Of a DNA stretch of 64,000 nucleotides, positions 11,355 to 23,209 are shown piece after piece. The stretch spans positions 648,807,420 through 648,871,419 of the forward strand of contig NC_081405.1 in NCBI RefSeq assembly GCF_030272615.1, read 5' to 3'. This stretch comes from Cryptomeria japonica (taxonomy: Eukaryota; Streptophyta; Pinopsida; Cupressales; Cupressaceae). The translations under genes were made by a program, and so were the position numbers. The notes under the pieces are model-generated. The model saw nothing but the letters and a program-made list of their open reading frames with translations, did not search any database and was not told the DNA's origin. Each line of letters opens with the position of its first letter. Position 1 is the stretch's first letter.

Positions 11355-12811
11355 ATGGGTCAAACAAGAGAAATGAAAAATCGACAACCAGAAATTGAAG
11401 AGGAGGAGGAAAACATCAATGACTTTCATGAGGCCTTTGGAGGAGGCAATAATGATGAAGATCCCAGAACTCCAACTCTAGATGAATTGTGAAAGAGCAC
11501 AACATAATCCAAAATTCAATAGACTCTTTGATGAAATTTTTAGAATCAATGCCAATACTCATTTCTTAAGACTCGCTTAAGAGGGTGCCAAACTTCCCTC
11601 CAATTTTGATACAACACAATTACGACAAACATCCAAGCAACATAGCCATCACAATGGTGGAGGAGATAGAGACTACTTCCGCTATGACCCTAAGCATCAA
11701 GGGAATCCTCCACCTCCTCCTTTTGAAATAGACACGTTGAGGAACTAAGTACAAAAAGCTGCCCAACAATTGAAGTGGTTTGAAGACCAATCTATTCTCA
11801 CTGAACGACATTTGTCCATATCCATTTGACAAGAAAATTCTTATGCCACCTTTTCCACAAGGATTCAAAACACCCAAATTTGCAAAATATAGAGGAAAAG
11901 GAGATCCTAGGGACCATGTGCAATAATCTCACTCCGCTTGCTTAGAGGTGGCCTATGAGGACACATATCTGATGCACCTTTTTCCTCAAAGTTTGGGAGG
12001 CACAACCACACAATTTTTTTCATGACTATTGGGTGGTATTAGAACATTTGAAGAGCTGGTCCAAAAATTTATTGCCCGTTATGCACACAACATAGAACAT
12101 GATGTCACCATGGCAGATTTGTGTAGCACAAAACAAAAACCAGGGGAGTTGTTCTCAACTTTCCTACAACGGTGGAGACAACTGTCTAGCAGACACTCTC
12201 TTCAAATACCTAAGCAAGAATTAGTGGAAATTTTCATTTCCAACTTAAATGATGAAATGGAATTTCATTTAGACATGAAGGGCAAAAAATCCTTTGAATA
12301 AATGATAACTCAAGGGCTCAAATGTGAAAGAGCCCTCATCAAAAAGGGACCTATCAGAATTTATAATGAACACAAAGATCATCCTTGTCCACACTATAAT
12401 AGCGACAAACCAAAATTTTGGAACAAAACCAAAAATGTTGTCAATGACAGGATAGTGGATGCAAGAACAGTGAAAATTGCACAACCTGTGGTTAGGTTTG
12501 TAGGACCAAATCGCCCTCCTAACAACAACACCAACAATAATCCACAAAATCAAGGTCACAATACACAACAAGAAGAACCAAAACAAAAGTATCAAAACTA
12601 CAAGCCAAAATGCACATATACACCCTTAGGGGAACCTATCGAAATGATCTTATGCCAATTAATATTCTCCAATCTTGTGACCTTACCAAAAACATCCAAT
12701 TATGAGCCTCAAGTCAAGCCTCCATGGTGGCGATATCATGAACATTATGAATTTCACCAAGGAAGAGGGCATAAAACAAACAATTCCCATCAGCTAAAAG
12801 ATCTTGTTTAG
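11355..12811 (+). pseudogene. gag: Element A gag (broken)
   Basis: The frame from the ATG at 11355 gives an acidic N-terminus (a Glu run near residues 16-20), then a TGA at 11490. The core follows in pieces: a stretch near 11843-11930 with the FPQGFKTPKF and GKGDPRDH words usual in plant Ty3 gag, then 12029-12298 with a Retrotrans_gag-like core (GGIRTFEELVQKFIARY, LFSTFLQRWRQLS), then 12302-12811. The last ends in a degenerate histidine knuckle (WRYHEHYEFHQGRGHKTNNSHQLKD) in which the usual cysteines are lost. The product would form the particle that packages the RNA. Several stops and at least one frameshift inactivate it. Family assignment rests on motif order and is fairly sure. Confidence 0.75.
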
Positions 12812-12880
12812 GATCTTATCGATAGAGGAGAAATCAAAATTGAGGGACATGACCCAAAAACATCCAATGATGATCACTTA

Positions 12881-13927
12881 ATGTTCAAAAATTCAATTCC
12901 ATCACATGATCAAAGGGGTCCTTCAACCTCAGGGAGAAACACAGATACCACAACCAATTACACACAAGCCGCATACAATTATACTGTGAATCACCTTTAT
13001 GATGTGGATGAACAAGTTGCAACTCTTACCATAAAAGATCAAAATCCTACATGCAATGTTGTTATGCGTTGTAGCAAGATTACTATTCAAGGGGCACCAT
13101 TAGGGATGACACCCCTCCCCAAACAATATAATCTTGTAAAGTAATTGGATAAGATGCCAGCCCTCATCTCCATATTAGAAGTTTTACACTTATCCCCCTC
13201 ACATAAAACAATCTTGGACCAAGCTCTCCAAGAAGCATCTATTCCCACCAACCTCAACACAAATCAATTTCAAGCCATGGTTAGTAGTCTAAAATCATCA
13301 CCATGTCTCACTTTTACCGAAAGTGACAACACATCCTTCCAATAACCCCATAATGCCTCCCTCCATATTGAAGGGTTTTTAAACCAACATAGAATCAAGC
13401 GAAACTTGATCAACAATGGAGTCGGCTTAAACATATGCACCTCACAGTTAGTCATAGCATTGGGTTATGTAGCTGAATCAATGGATGTCAGCAATAAGAT
13501 AACCATCAAAGAATATGATGATGCAGAACATTCTTCTAGAGGAGTTATTACATTACCCATCAAGGTTGGGCCAGTGGTGAAGCATGTAGTTTGCCAGGTT
13601 CTAGACGTTCCTTTTCCATACAATCTCTTGTTAGGGAGACCTTGGATACATGCCATTCAAGCCATCCCATTCACCTATCACCAATGTATCAAGTTTCCAC
13701 ATAATGGGGTAGAAATTACAATCCTCGATGATGCTAATCCATTTGCATATTGTAATAATATTCACCATCAGCCAAACATCACTGTACCTAGCCATAGGGA
13801 AGCTCACACTTCCTCATCATATGTTAATCCAACCTCTCTTTCCAACTTAACAACCCCTACACCAAAACAAGAGAAATTAAAAATGAAAATGGTTGAGGAA
13901 GGTCCCAATGAATATAATCTTAGCTAG
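12881..13927 (+). pseudogene. Element A gag C-terminus and aspartic protease region (broken)
   Basis: Three successive frames (12881-13144, 13145-13345, 13406-13927) continue the polyprotein. The last has the retropepsin layout: NNGVGLNICT where an active-site Asp-Ser/Thr-Gly triad is expected, a middle strand (VITLPIKVGPVVKHVVCQVLD), and the C-terminal LLLGRPWIHA box. The catalytic Asp is replaced (Asn-Asn-Gly), so it could not work even if translated. It lies between gag and the G-patch-like segment, the normal place for protease in Ty3/gypsy elements. The assignment rests on the LLGRPW box and position. Confidence 0.7.
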
Positions 13928-14019
13928 CTCTTTTGTGTTGGGCAGATACTCACATCCCCTAAGACTCATGGCAAACCCCAAGGTTTACTCTAATCACCAC
14001 TAGCCAAAAAACTTGCACT

Positions 14020-14334
14020 TTGGCACAATTCACCCCTGGTAAAAGTCAAGAGGAGGAAACCATGGATGAAGACCTAGCAGGATGGATCTACATGGACCCT
14101 CTCAACAAAGAAGGCCCAAAGGCTAAGCTCCCCACTAACAAATATGGCAAAGGCTTTACTATAATGCAAAAAATGGGCTATGATGGCCATAGTGCTTTGG
14201 GACCTTGCAAGCAAGGATGACAAGAGCCCTTACAACCTAAGTTGAAACCAAGAGATAAAACTGGACTAGGTTTTCAAAAAGAGTCTTCTCCTAAGCTTCG
14301 ATTCAAAGGAAAACCTAGCAAAACTGTGTATTAA
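14020..14334 (+). pseudogene. Element A G-patch-like segment between protease and RT
   Basis: The frame reads GKGFTIMQKMGYDGHSALG, then PCKQG, a TGA (14218-14220), then in the same frame a basic stretch ending in KTGLGF. Regular glycines around a MGYDG core followed by LGxxxxG is the pattern of a G-patch, a short RNA-binding module. A G-patch after protease is known in betaretroviruses, and I believe similar segments occur in some plant Ty3 polyproteins. It lies in a different frame from the protease piece, so a frameshift separates them. The role would be RNA binding by the polyprotein, which is inference. Confidence 0.55.
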
Positions 14335-15153
14335 CCAGTTACCCCAAGGATGAAATCCTTGGCTATATCTAAAACCCTAGTAGCACCAGCAACCCCACCT
14401 CCAATAGTACATAAGATAGTAACTAATGCACTATTCCATTCAAATGACATCCTAGTTTGGTAGAGTAATCAGATGCTAGAGAGTGATTCTGAGATAGACT
14501 CACATGAGTGGGAATGGGATTTAGTGCATTTAAATGATTCAGATGAGGAAGAAACATCACCTCATAAGGATATTTGAGTTTATGGAGAAGTATGGATTAA
14601 AAAATTTTGGGATCCTGACCTACAAGAAACTTCCACAGGCCTTATGTCAAATCCTATGCCCGAATCTGATAAGGAGAGTTCCATCGATAAACTTCATGCC
14701 TCTATATTAAACCTCATTAATACCTCCTAAGAACTCAAATTAATCGATGAAGTAATGTCTATCATTCATCTTGAACTCATTGAATGGATCCAGATAGATC
14801 CCCCATGCCTTGACCATTTCCAAAATGATGAGGCACTCATAGACTTTCTAGAATTATGGGATAACATACCAAGCGGGGATCATAATGCTGGATTTGCCAT
14901 TGAACTTAACAGTGCAGCATACTTTGGGGTAGATGCCAAACCTTTCAACTGCAAAAATATTACAATAAAGCATGGATATTCTAGTGAAAACCACATGGTG
15001 GCACTTTTAGATCCCAAAAGAGTAAAAACAAAGAGTGTATCCAAAGGTGAAAACCTCTCCATGGCGCTTGAGGATGAAAGGTTTGACATCCTCCCCTTTA
15101 GTACGAATCAAGAGAGATCAACCATCCTAATAGAAGAAAAAAAATAATTCAAT
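14335..15153 (+). pseudogene. Element A polyprotein linker between G-patch and RT
   Basis: The longest open piece is 14755-15147 (130 codons). It is acidic at first and ends in a lysine-rich tail followed directly by the RT leader. It contains CKNITIKHGYSSENHMVALLD but no domain I recognise. Frames upstream (14335-14754) are broken by stops. Position and direction make it part of the polyprotein. Confidence 0.5.
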
Positions 15154-16062
15154 GTGGGGACCCCTAAGACTCACAAAATATATTTGGCATCTGTATTGAC
15201 TCCTAAAGAAGAACTAAAATTTGTGGAATTCTTCCAAAAGCACCAAATCAACTTTGCATGGTCTTATGCAGACATACCCGACTTAGATCCAGATTTGGTC
15301 ATGCATAACTTAACTATAGCAGAAGGAGCTAAACCTATCAAATAAAAGTTCAAAAAGATGCACCCATAGATTGTGGTTCTTGGCAAAGCTGAATTTAAAA
15401 AGCTCTTGGTTGCTGGTTTCATTAGACCAATTGATTATTCAGAATGGATCTCCAATATTGTACATGTTGGTAAATCTAATGGGGGCATCTATATCTATAT
15501 GGATTTCAGAGATTTAAAAAAAACATGTCCTAAAGATGACTTTCCTTTACCAAACATTGACATGATTGTCGATCTAACAGTAGGTCATGCGATACTTTCT
15601 CTCATGGATGGTATTTAAGAATATAACCAGATTAAAATTACTCCAGAGGATCAACACAAAACTTCTTTCACATGTCCATGGGGAACATACTATTGGAATG
15701 TAATGCCATTTGGTCTAAAGAATGCAAGGGAAACATATCAAAGAGCCATGACTACCATCTTCCATGACATGATGCACACAATAATGGAATATTATGTGGA
15801 TGATTTACTAGCTAAATCATTAACAAGAGAGGGTCATCTTGCAGTACTGGATAAAATCTTCAATAGATTGGAAAAATACCATGTCTGTCTCAATCCAAAG
15901 AACTGTGTCTTTAGAGTAATTTTTGGGAAGCTCTTAGGATACATTATCTCAAGTAAAGGCATTGAGGTAGATCCTACGAAAGTCAAGGCAATCATGGACA
16001 TGCCACCTCTAAAGAATATCAATCAATTGAGGACATTACAAGGGTGATTACAATCCATTCGG
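15154..16062 (+). pseudogene. Element A reverse transcriptase (broken)
   Basis: The RT domain spans three in-line pieces. The first has the leader with FAWSYADIPDLDPDL. The second (15373-15618) has GFIRPIDYSEWISNIV, MDFRDLKKTCPKDDFPLPNID and LSLMDGI, and ends at a TAA just after the first catalytic Asp. The third (15703-16047) has MPFGLKNARETYQRAM, the catalytic YVDDLL box and LGYIISSKGIEVDPTKVKAI. This enzyme copies the element's RNA into DNA. The catalytic Asp pair is kept, but stops at 15343, 15616 and 16045 destroy it. The wording of the conserved blocks matches the plant Tat-type Ty3 RT well. Confidence 0.88.
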
Positions 16063-16077
16063 TGGTTCATTGCACAA

Positions 16078-16656
16078 TTGGCTGATAAATGTCATCCCTT
16101 CAACCATCCATTACATAAAAATATGGATGCAAAATGCCAGCAAGCATTCCAAATGCTTAAATACTACCTAGTGAATACACCATTGTTGATTACACCAGAT
16201 CCAAGCAGACCTCTATTGTTATACATTTCATCTACAAACACAACATTAGGAGTATTTCTTGCACAACATAATACGAAAGGAAAAGAATGTGCTCTCTACT
16301 ACATCTCTCAAACACTAGTAGGCTATGACCTCAATTAAACACCTATGGAGCGAGCTTGCCTAGCATTTATCTTGGCGGCAACTAAATTAAGACACTATCT
16401 TTTAACACACAAAATACAACTTATTGCCAAGATAGATCCACTCAAGTACCTACTGAGCAAGGCAGCATTGACAGGCCACTTGGCCAAATGGGTTATGATC
16501 CTGAGCAAATTTTATATTGAGTATGTGGACCACAAAGCTATCAAGGGAAAAGTTATTGCATATCAGTTGGTTGATGCACTACTCAAAGGCGACCATCCTC
16601 CTTTTTCCAACTTTCCAAATGAGGAAATTTTCATGATTATAACTACACAACCCTAG
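16078..16656 (+). pseudogene. Element A first RNase H (broken)
   Basis: Two pieces, 16078-16338 and 16345-16656, are separated by a single TAA. The first carries the connection (FQMLKYYLVNTPLLITPD) and the RNase H start, where LLLYISSTNTTLGVFLAQ replaces the usual catalytic Asp of the LY(V/I)xxxD box with Ser. The second carries MERACLAFILAATKLRHYLL and ends with VIAYQLVDALLKGD. This is the standard RNase H that removes the RNA strand. Loss of the catalytic acidic residue is a feature of the degenerate first RNase H in two-RNase-H elements, but here it may also be simple decay. Confidence 0.8.
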
Positions 16657-17040
16657 AAGTTATATTGTGATGGCTCATAAACCAGAAATGGTTCAGGGGT
16701 AGGTATTCTTTTCATCACAACCCAAGGTGACAGTATCCCGGGGTCATACAGACACACTTTCCCATGCACAAATAATATAGCAGAATATGAGGCCTTGATC
16801 ACAGGACTCATATTGGCCATGCAATGGAATCTGAAAGAGCTACAAGTATATGGAGATTCTTAGCTGGTCATCTGACAAGTCACTGATAAATACCAAACAA
16901 AGGATGATAAGCTCATGTCGTACAAAAGGATGGTGGATAGTTTCAAAGAATCATTTACAACTATCACATTTGAGTAAATACCAAGAGATCAGAATCGAGT
17001 TGTGACACAATGGCTACAATCGCATCTCTCCTAGATCTTC
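16657..17040 (+). pseudogene. Element A second (archaeal-type) RNase H, broken
   Basis: Reading the plus strand from about 16660 gives LYCDGS, a stop, then GSGVGILF, CTNNIAEYEALITGL and LQVYGDS, a TAG, then QVTDKYQTKDDKLM and IPRDQN. The Asp-Gly-Ser, Glu in AEYEAL and Asp in YGDS correspond to the catalytic acids. This second RNase H between the first RNase H and integrase defines the plant Tat group. Several stops interrupt it, including one at a position where Gln is usual. Confidence 0.75.
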
Positions 17041-17324
17041 CACAAAATTTGACACACTATGAGTTCTTGGTGGAATAGCTTTGGATCCCTGCTTATGATA
17101 TCCCTGAATCTGAAATGATATATGTCTCCTTATCGGTTTCAATTCCCCATGGTACGATCAGTTTTTCACTTACCTACGTGACCACACACTTCCCCATAAT
17201 CAATCAAACAACCAATGAAAAACCTTTATCTGCCAAACCGCTAGATACACCATCATTGCCGAAACCCTATACAGATGAAGTCTTGATGGTAATCTCCTTC
17301 GATGTTTGTAACAAGATTAGATAA

Positions 17325-18406
17325 CAAAAGCCTTGGAAGAGGTACATGAAGGAATTTGTAGGGCTCACTCAAGAGGTCCTTCACTAGCAAAGAAAATCAT
17401 GCAAGCCAGACACTATTGGCCCTCCATGGAGAAAGACTCCTACTACTTTGTCAGAAAGTGCAAGAAGTGCCAAGTTCACTAGGATTTGATACATGCACCA
17501 ATGCAAGAATTAAAACCTATCACAATACCATGGCCCTTTTGTCAATGGGGACTTGACCTTGTGGGTAAAATCCATCCATCATCATTCAACGGTCATAAAT
17601 TTATCATTACTGCCATAGATTAGTTCACCAAGTGGATCGAAGTCGTTCCACTCACTCAAGTCACTGGGAAGTAGAACACCTCATTCATACTCAATTACAT
17701 CATCTATCGGTATGGTGTACCCATGTCCATCATCACAAATAATGGGCTCCCTTTCAAAAATCAAGATGTCTATGAACTCTGTGAGAAGTTTCATATCCAA
17801 CACCATTTTTCCACCCCATATTACCAACAAGGCAATGGTCAAGAAGAAGCATCCAATAAGAATATATTGAGGATCCTCAAAAAGACAGTCAATGATGCTA
17901 GCCATGATGGGCACATTTGTTTGAATCTAGAACTATGGGCATATTGAACTAGAATTCAAACCCCTATAGGCGCAACCCCCTACTCACTGGTTTATGGAGT
18001 AGAAGCCATCTTTCCTATTGAGGTTGAATTACCATCTCTACAAGTCTCCTTGCACAATCTAATAAATGATGAATAATACTGAGTCTCACATCTTCGGGAC
18101 TTGGAACTGCTTGATGAAAAGCAACAAGCTACTTGCAATCACCTAAAATCCTATCAGGAGCACATGAGAAGAAGCTACAACCATAGGGTCAAACCTCGCA
18201 CATTTGAAGTAGGAGATCTTGTTCTTAGGAAGAATCCTCGCAATCAACTGAACAAAGAACATCGAGGCAAATTTGAATCCAATTGGTTGGGTCCATATGT
18301 CATCACTGTCATCTATGGGTCTAGGACATATCAGTTAGAAACTTCAGAAGGAGAACCACTAGCAGATCCGGTCAACAACATGCATCTCATAAGGTTTCAT
18401 GCATAA
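17325..18406 (+). pseudogene. Element A integrase (broken; second catalytic Asp changed)
   Basis: The zinc-binding start (HEGICRAHSRG, YWPSMEKD, CKKCQVH) is followed by the catalytic core: first Asp in WGLDLVGKIHPS, second site ITNNGLPF with Asn where Asp is needed, and Glu in QEEASNKNI. The C-terminal part (18101-18406) is open, with FEVGDLVLRKNPRN, WLGPYVITVIYGSRTYQLE and a final LIRFHA. Integrase inserts the DNA copy into the host genome. Stops at about 17480, 17621, 17672, 17945 and 18074 break it. The ending at 18406 marks the end of the polyprotein. No chromodomain is present. Confidence 0.85.
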
Positions 18407-18818
18407 GCTATAAAGAGCATTAGGCTCATCCAATATCTAAAAAATACCAAAACATTCAGAAAAAAATGTCCTAAACAAAATACAAAAAATTTAAAAAAAC
18501 AAGAAAATAGTTAAGAAAAATCATTCATCCAAACAGTGAAAACCACTCTGGTGGCTCCTTGGCTAGGTATGATGGTGAAAACCTAGTATACAGGTGCCAT
18601 TCGTAAAGGCTATAGCTCCATTGTCTTTCAGACTTATTGTGATCACATCCATTCACCCATCATTTATACCATGGCTTGTTATTGATCTACAATCAAGGTT
18701 ATTGCCTCATGTGTTTCATGTCACACTTTTATACCAACACTTAACTAGGGGCAATGTGCTTAACCTACTGATGGGAGTGGATTGTCCAAGCTTTTGATTC
18801 ATTGAGTTGCTCATCCTA
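18407..18818 (+). other. Element A 3' untranslated region before the B insertion
   Basis: No domain is seen. The A-rich DNA at 18420-18530 is followed by words such as GGTGAAAACCTAGTATACAGG. The sequence resumes after element B at 25518. Confidence 0.6.
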
Positions 18819-18819
18819 A

Positions 18820-19920
18820 TGGGGAGTCCTACTCAAAGAGAGTTAATTATTTGTTTAAAGGTAGTTAGGTGTTATCCTAGTGGGCTTCATTGATTGTTCA
18901 TCTGGTCTACTAACTAGTTTAGACACCTCAACTCTCTAAGAGTTCTCCCAATCTAGATGTACTCATTGGTTGCTCAAGCATGGTTGAGATTCATAAGGGT
19001 AAATCCAACCTTACACTCTAAAACTCCTAACAAATGCTTGCAGAGGTTGTAGTAGGTGTTTGAGAGTTTTTTCAAGGGAAATCAACTATTTTTGAGTGAG
19101 GGTTTGATTTTTTTCCCCATCACTCCTTCCTTTTCCTATTTTCTAGGCCTAGTAGCCCTAGAACCCCAATTAGCCCTACCTAGCCGGTTTTTGTGCATTT
19201 TCTCCCAATTTCTCCGAAGACCCACACAAAATTTTTGCTGATGAGGATACCCTTTTGGAAGTACTTTCCAATTTCTAAATTTAGGAATCTCATTCTGACC
19301 GTACAGGTACGGAACCCGAGAAATGCTTGTTTTAGGTGGTTTTGGGCTTGTTTTGGTCCTTTTCCAAGGGTTAGGTGTCTTCCTTGATCTTCCACACCTC
19401 CAAACTCACACATATGTTTTTCCACACATCACTTGTTCATCCCAAACACTCTAGAACTCCAACCCTACTCATTCCTGCAAACACTTGCATAATCTCATTC
19501 ATTTCCTAACCGGGATATGACTGAAATCACCTAGGAAATGATGCTCATTGGCCTTTCAATGACCTCTAAAGGAAAATAAAAGCTATGTACACTATACAGA
19601 GGTTCCATGGCTTGATTCCCAAGGGCTATTGAGAAGAACTCAAAGGGCTTCAAACTAGAACCATGTTTGGGCCTCTCAAACCCTTACTCAGGCCGAGAGC
19701 TTGCAAAAATTTAACTCAATTCAAACCTACAAATAAACTAATCAATTTGCTTCCTTAAGAACTAAAAGAACATGTACAAATAACACACAAAGTACAGCAA
19801 TGCAATCAATCCATTAGATATGGATTGCTGCTCTAATTCTTGAAAAATGCAATGTAAAACTTCAAAAATGGTCACAAATTATATTCCAATCAACTCCAGT
19901 CATTCAACAACCTCATTACA
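18820..19920 (-). repeat. Element B 3' LTR (1101 bp)
   Basis: In plus orientation it runs from TGGGGAGTCCTACTC to CCTCATTACA. It matches 24415-25517 throughout, including the TTTTCCTATTTTCTAGGCC and CATGTTTGG segments. Confidence 0.9.
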
Positions 19921-21230
19921 TTAATTCTCAAGGCTTTGTGTAGCTGGTAAGGGCAGGTCTAAAAGTGCTTGAGAGACCTCTAAAACTTTGCTATCTTTTG
20001 CTGGAAGTGTGCCCTTATACTGTACCAAATCTGCCACATTGAAAATGGATGATAAATTCATATCACCGGGTAAGTCTACTTTGTATGCATTGCTGCCATA
20101 CTTGGCCAAAAATTTGCAAGAACCTATCCTCCTCATCTAAAGCTTACTAGGGACACCTTTCTAAAGTATTTCCTTGTTCAAATGAACCATCACCATGTCA
20201 CCAATAGGAAATTGGATATCTTTCCTTTTCTCATCCACTTTGTCTTTGATCTTTTGAGTAGTGTCTAATAAGGCTGTCCTAACCTGCTCGTGAACCTCTT
20301 GCATTGATTGGGCCATGTCCAAAGCATGTCCACTCTACTATCCCATCTTTCCCACATCTCTAAGCTCCAAAACTCCTCTAGGATGAATTCCATAGACCAC
20401 CTCAAAAGGACTTTTACTAGTGGACCTATTCACACTATCATTGTAGGCAAACTCAGCTTGATGGATGATTTGATCCCAAGCTTGACCATACTCTTTTTTT
20501 AGGGATCTAAGTAGATTCCCAAGTGTTCTATTGACCATCTATTTGGGGATGATAGGTTGAATTGAAAGACAAATTAGTACCTAATCTTTGCCACAAATTC
20601 TTCCAAAAATGACCAATAAACTTTGCATCCCTATCTGACACAATGTTGATAGGTAAACCATGAATCCTAATAACCTCTTTGAAAAAAAAGTGAGCAATGT
20701 AGCTAGCATCATGAGTGACCTTGCATGGAATAAAATGAGCCATCTTACTAAACCTATCTACCACAATATAGATGCTATCAAAACTTGATTTGGTTTTTGG
20801 CAAACCAACCACAAAGTCCATACTTACACACTCCCATGGCCGGTTGGGAATAGGTAAAGGCTGATAAAGACCCACATTAGAAGATGTACCCTTAGCTCTC
20901 TAGCAAACCACACATTTCTCCACATATCTTCTGATATCTCTTTGCATTTTAGGCCAAAAGTAGAATCTTTGGACAAGTTCCAAAGTCTTGTTCAAACCAA
21001 AGTATCCACTCAAGCATCCATTATGCTTCTCTTGCATCAAGTTTTCTCTCATAGACCCTTTAGGCACACATAGCTATCCTCCTTTGAACAAAAGGTCATC
21101 TTGCAAGGTATAATTTATATATTCATTGTGAAAATGGTTTCCAAACTCTTGGCAAACCTTGTAGGAAGCAGCAAAATCTTCATCTTCTTCATACAAATTC
21201 TTGAAGCTATCCACTCCAATGCTTTTTAGC
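19921..21230 (-). pseudogene. Element B integrase (broken; catalytic Glu lost)
   Basis: Read from 21230 down: zinc-binding region (FWPKMQRDIRRYVEKCVVC followed by a stop), core with the first Asp in [13 protein letters not shown] and second in [14 protein letters not shown] (20875-20528), then a jump in frame to [19 protein letters not shown] (20538-20338). The junction shows a short deletion between two nearby copies of GATGGTCAA, which shifts the frame and removes the third catalytic residue, Glu. The C-terminus (20136-19921) has RRIGSCKFLAKYGSNAYKVD and FNVADLVQYKGT, usual for chromovirus-like integrases. The enzyme would insert the element's DNA. It is certainly inactive. Confidence 0.85.
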
Positions 21231-22549
21231 TACACTTCTTGCATTGTTAGTAACCTCCTACTCAATGCATCAGCTACCTTATTACATTGTCCTTTCTTGT
21301 GCTTGATGGTAAAGGTATATGACTACAAATATTCTACCCATTTAATATGCCTATGGTTTAAATTTTCTTGAGAATTAAGAAAGCTAAGAGCTTGGTTATC
21401 AATGTAAACCACAAATTCCTTAGGTAGAAATTAATGCTTCCATTTCCTAAGTGATTGGAAAAGTGCATACGATTCCAAATCATAGGAGGAATACCTTATC
21501 TTTTCATCATTGATTTTCTCACTAAAGAAGGCAACCGGTCTATTGTCTTGACTCAAAACTGCTCCAACCGCTATGTTGCCTGCATCACATTCAATTGTAA
21601 AGAGTTTGTCAAAGCTTGGTAGGATAAGTACCAGTTGAGTAGCCACCTTTGTCTTCAAGAGATCAAAACCTCTTTGTGCTTCCTTTATCCATACAAACTT
21701 GGTTGTCATACCTCCCTTGATTGTCTCAAGCATGGGTGCACATATTTCATTGAACCCACTTATGAACTTTCTATAAAACTGAGCCAAGCCATGGAAACTT
21801 CTCACTTCACTTGCTATCCTAGGTGTGGGCCAACTAATTATGGCTTCCACCTTAGAGGAATCCATCTTCAAATAACCTCTTGAGACTACAAACCCAAGAT
21901 ACACCAATTCCTATTTCATAAACTCACATTTCTCCAAATTGATGGTTAGTTGTTCATCACATAGTTTACTCAAGACAATTCTTATATGCTTAATATGCTC
22001 ATCTTTAAACTTCATAAAAATTAAGATGTCATCTAAGTAAACAACAAAAAATTTACCAATGTAGTCCTTGAGTACTTCATTCATGAGTCTCATGAATGTG
22101 CTAGGGCCATCTGTGAGTCCAAATGGCATAACAAGCCATTCATAGAGTCCTTTTGTAGTCTTGACGGTTGTCTTCCATTCATCACCCTCCTTTATTCTAA
22201 TTTGGTGGTAACCACTCTTGAGATCTATCTTGGTGAAGTATTCAACACCTCCCAAACAATCCATCAAGTCTTCAATTCTTGGGATGGGAAATATATATCT
22301 GATAGTAATCCAGTTTATGGCTCTAGAGTCAGTGCAAAGTCTCCAAGTTCCTCCCTTCTTTGGAGCCAAAATGGTGGGTACTACACATGGGCTGATGCTC
22401 TTCCTGATTAGACCATTATCTAGGATTTCTTGTATTTGCTTGGCTATCTCCTTGTTTTGATCTGGTGTCATTTTATAAGCTGACTTATTGGGTAAAGAAG
22501 CTCTGGGTTTAAAATCAATTTGATGACTTATGGCACATTGAGGAGGCAA
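21231..22549 (-). pseudogene. Element B reverse transcriptase and RNase H (broken)
   Basis: The piece 22549-21911 is a nearly complete RT: NGLIRKSISPCVVPTILAPK, GTWRLCTDSRAIN, FTKIDLKSGYHQIRI, MPFGLTDGPSTFMRLMNEV and the catalytic YLDDILIF. After one TAG it continues in frame (21907-21431) with YLGFVVSRGYLKMD and SFHGLAQFYRKFI, and the RNase H start FTIECDAGNIAVGAVLSQ with its catalytic Asp. The RNase H end is seen down to about 21240 (IDNQALSFLNSQ, VADALSRR). Both active sites look intact. The main defects are single stops, several at places where Gln is usual, which fits C-to-T decay. Confidence 0.9.
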
Positions 22550-22639
22550 TGTAGCTAGTGTTCCATCACTAATGATGTCCGCAAACTGATCTAGAACCTA
22601 TTGCACTTCTTTAGGAATGCTCACCTTCTTCTCCTTTCT

Positions 22640-23209
22640 ATCCTATTTTGGCTTCACAACAATGGCAAACCCCACTCCGTCTCCCTCCTTGAATGTGTTG
22701 ATGAACTCTTTCTCACCAACCAATAGCACATTACAACCTTTGGATCTGCCCTCCACTTGGTCTCCTATGGACTGGATTTTGTAGGTGGTTCCATCTTTTT
22801 GGAAGGTATAAGCATTCTTCTCTCCATGATGTATTGATTTTCCGTCAAACTACCATGGCCTACCTAGGAGTAGGTGGCAAGCATCCATGGGCAAGATATC
22901 ACACAATATTTTGTCTTTGTAACCTCCAATGGTGAAATCAACCCAAGTTTGTTCATTTACAAGAACATGTTGCCCCTTGTTGAGCCATGTAACTCTATAG
23001 GGATCACTATGTGGTATTCTTGGCAAATTGAGCTTACTCACCGCTTCCTCTGACACTATGTTGTCTGTGGATCCTGAATCCACTACCACTCTACACACCT
23101 TTCCCATGATCTTAAATTTTATTCTGAACAAGGATCTCCTTTGGCTAGGTTCCTCCTTAACTAGTTCTTTGATCAAGACTATCCTTATCATGAGGTTCTC
23201 TCCAACCTC
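22640..23209 (-). pseudogene. Element B aspartic protease region (broken)
   Basis: The piece 23191-22850 contains VVDSGSTDNIVSEEAV, with an Asp-Ser-Gly triad typical of Ty3 retropepsins, then WVDFTIGGYKDKILCDILP and the closing LLLGRPW box. A TAG follows immediately. The linker to RT (22849-22640) stays in a recognisable polyprotein frame with two more stops. The enzyme would cut the polyprotein. The active-site triad is intact. Confidence 0.8.
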
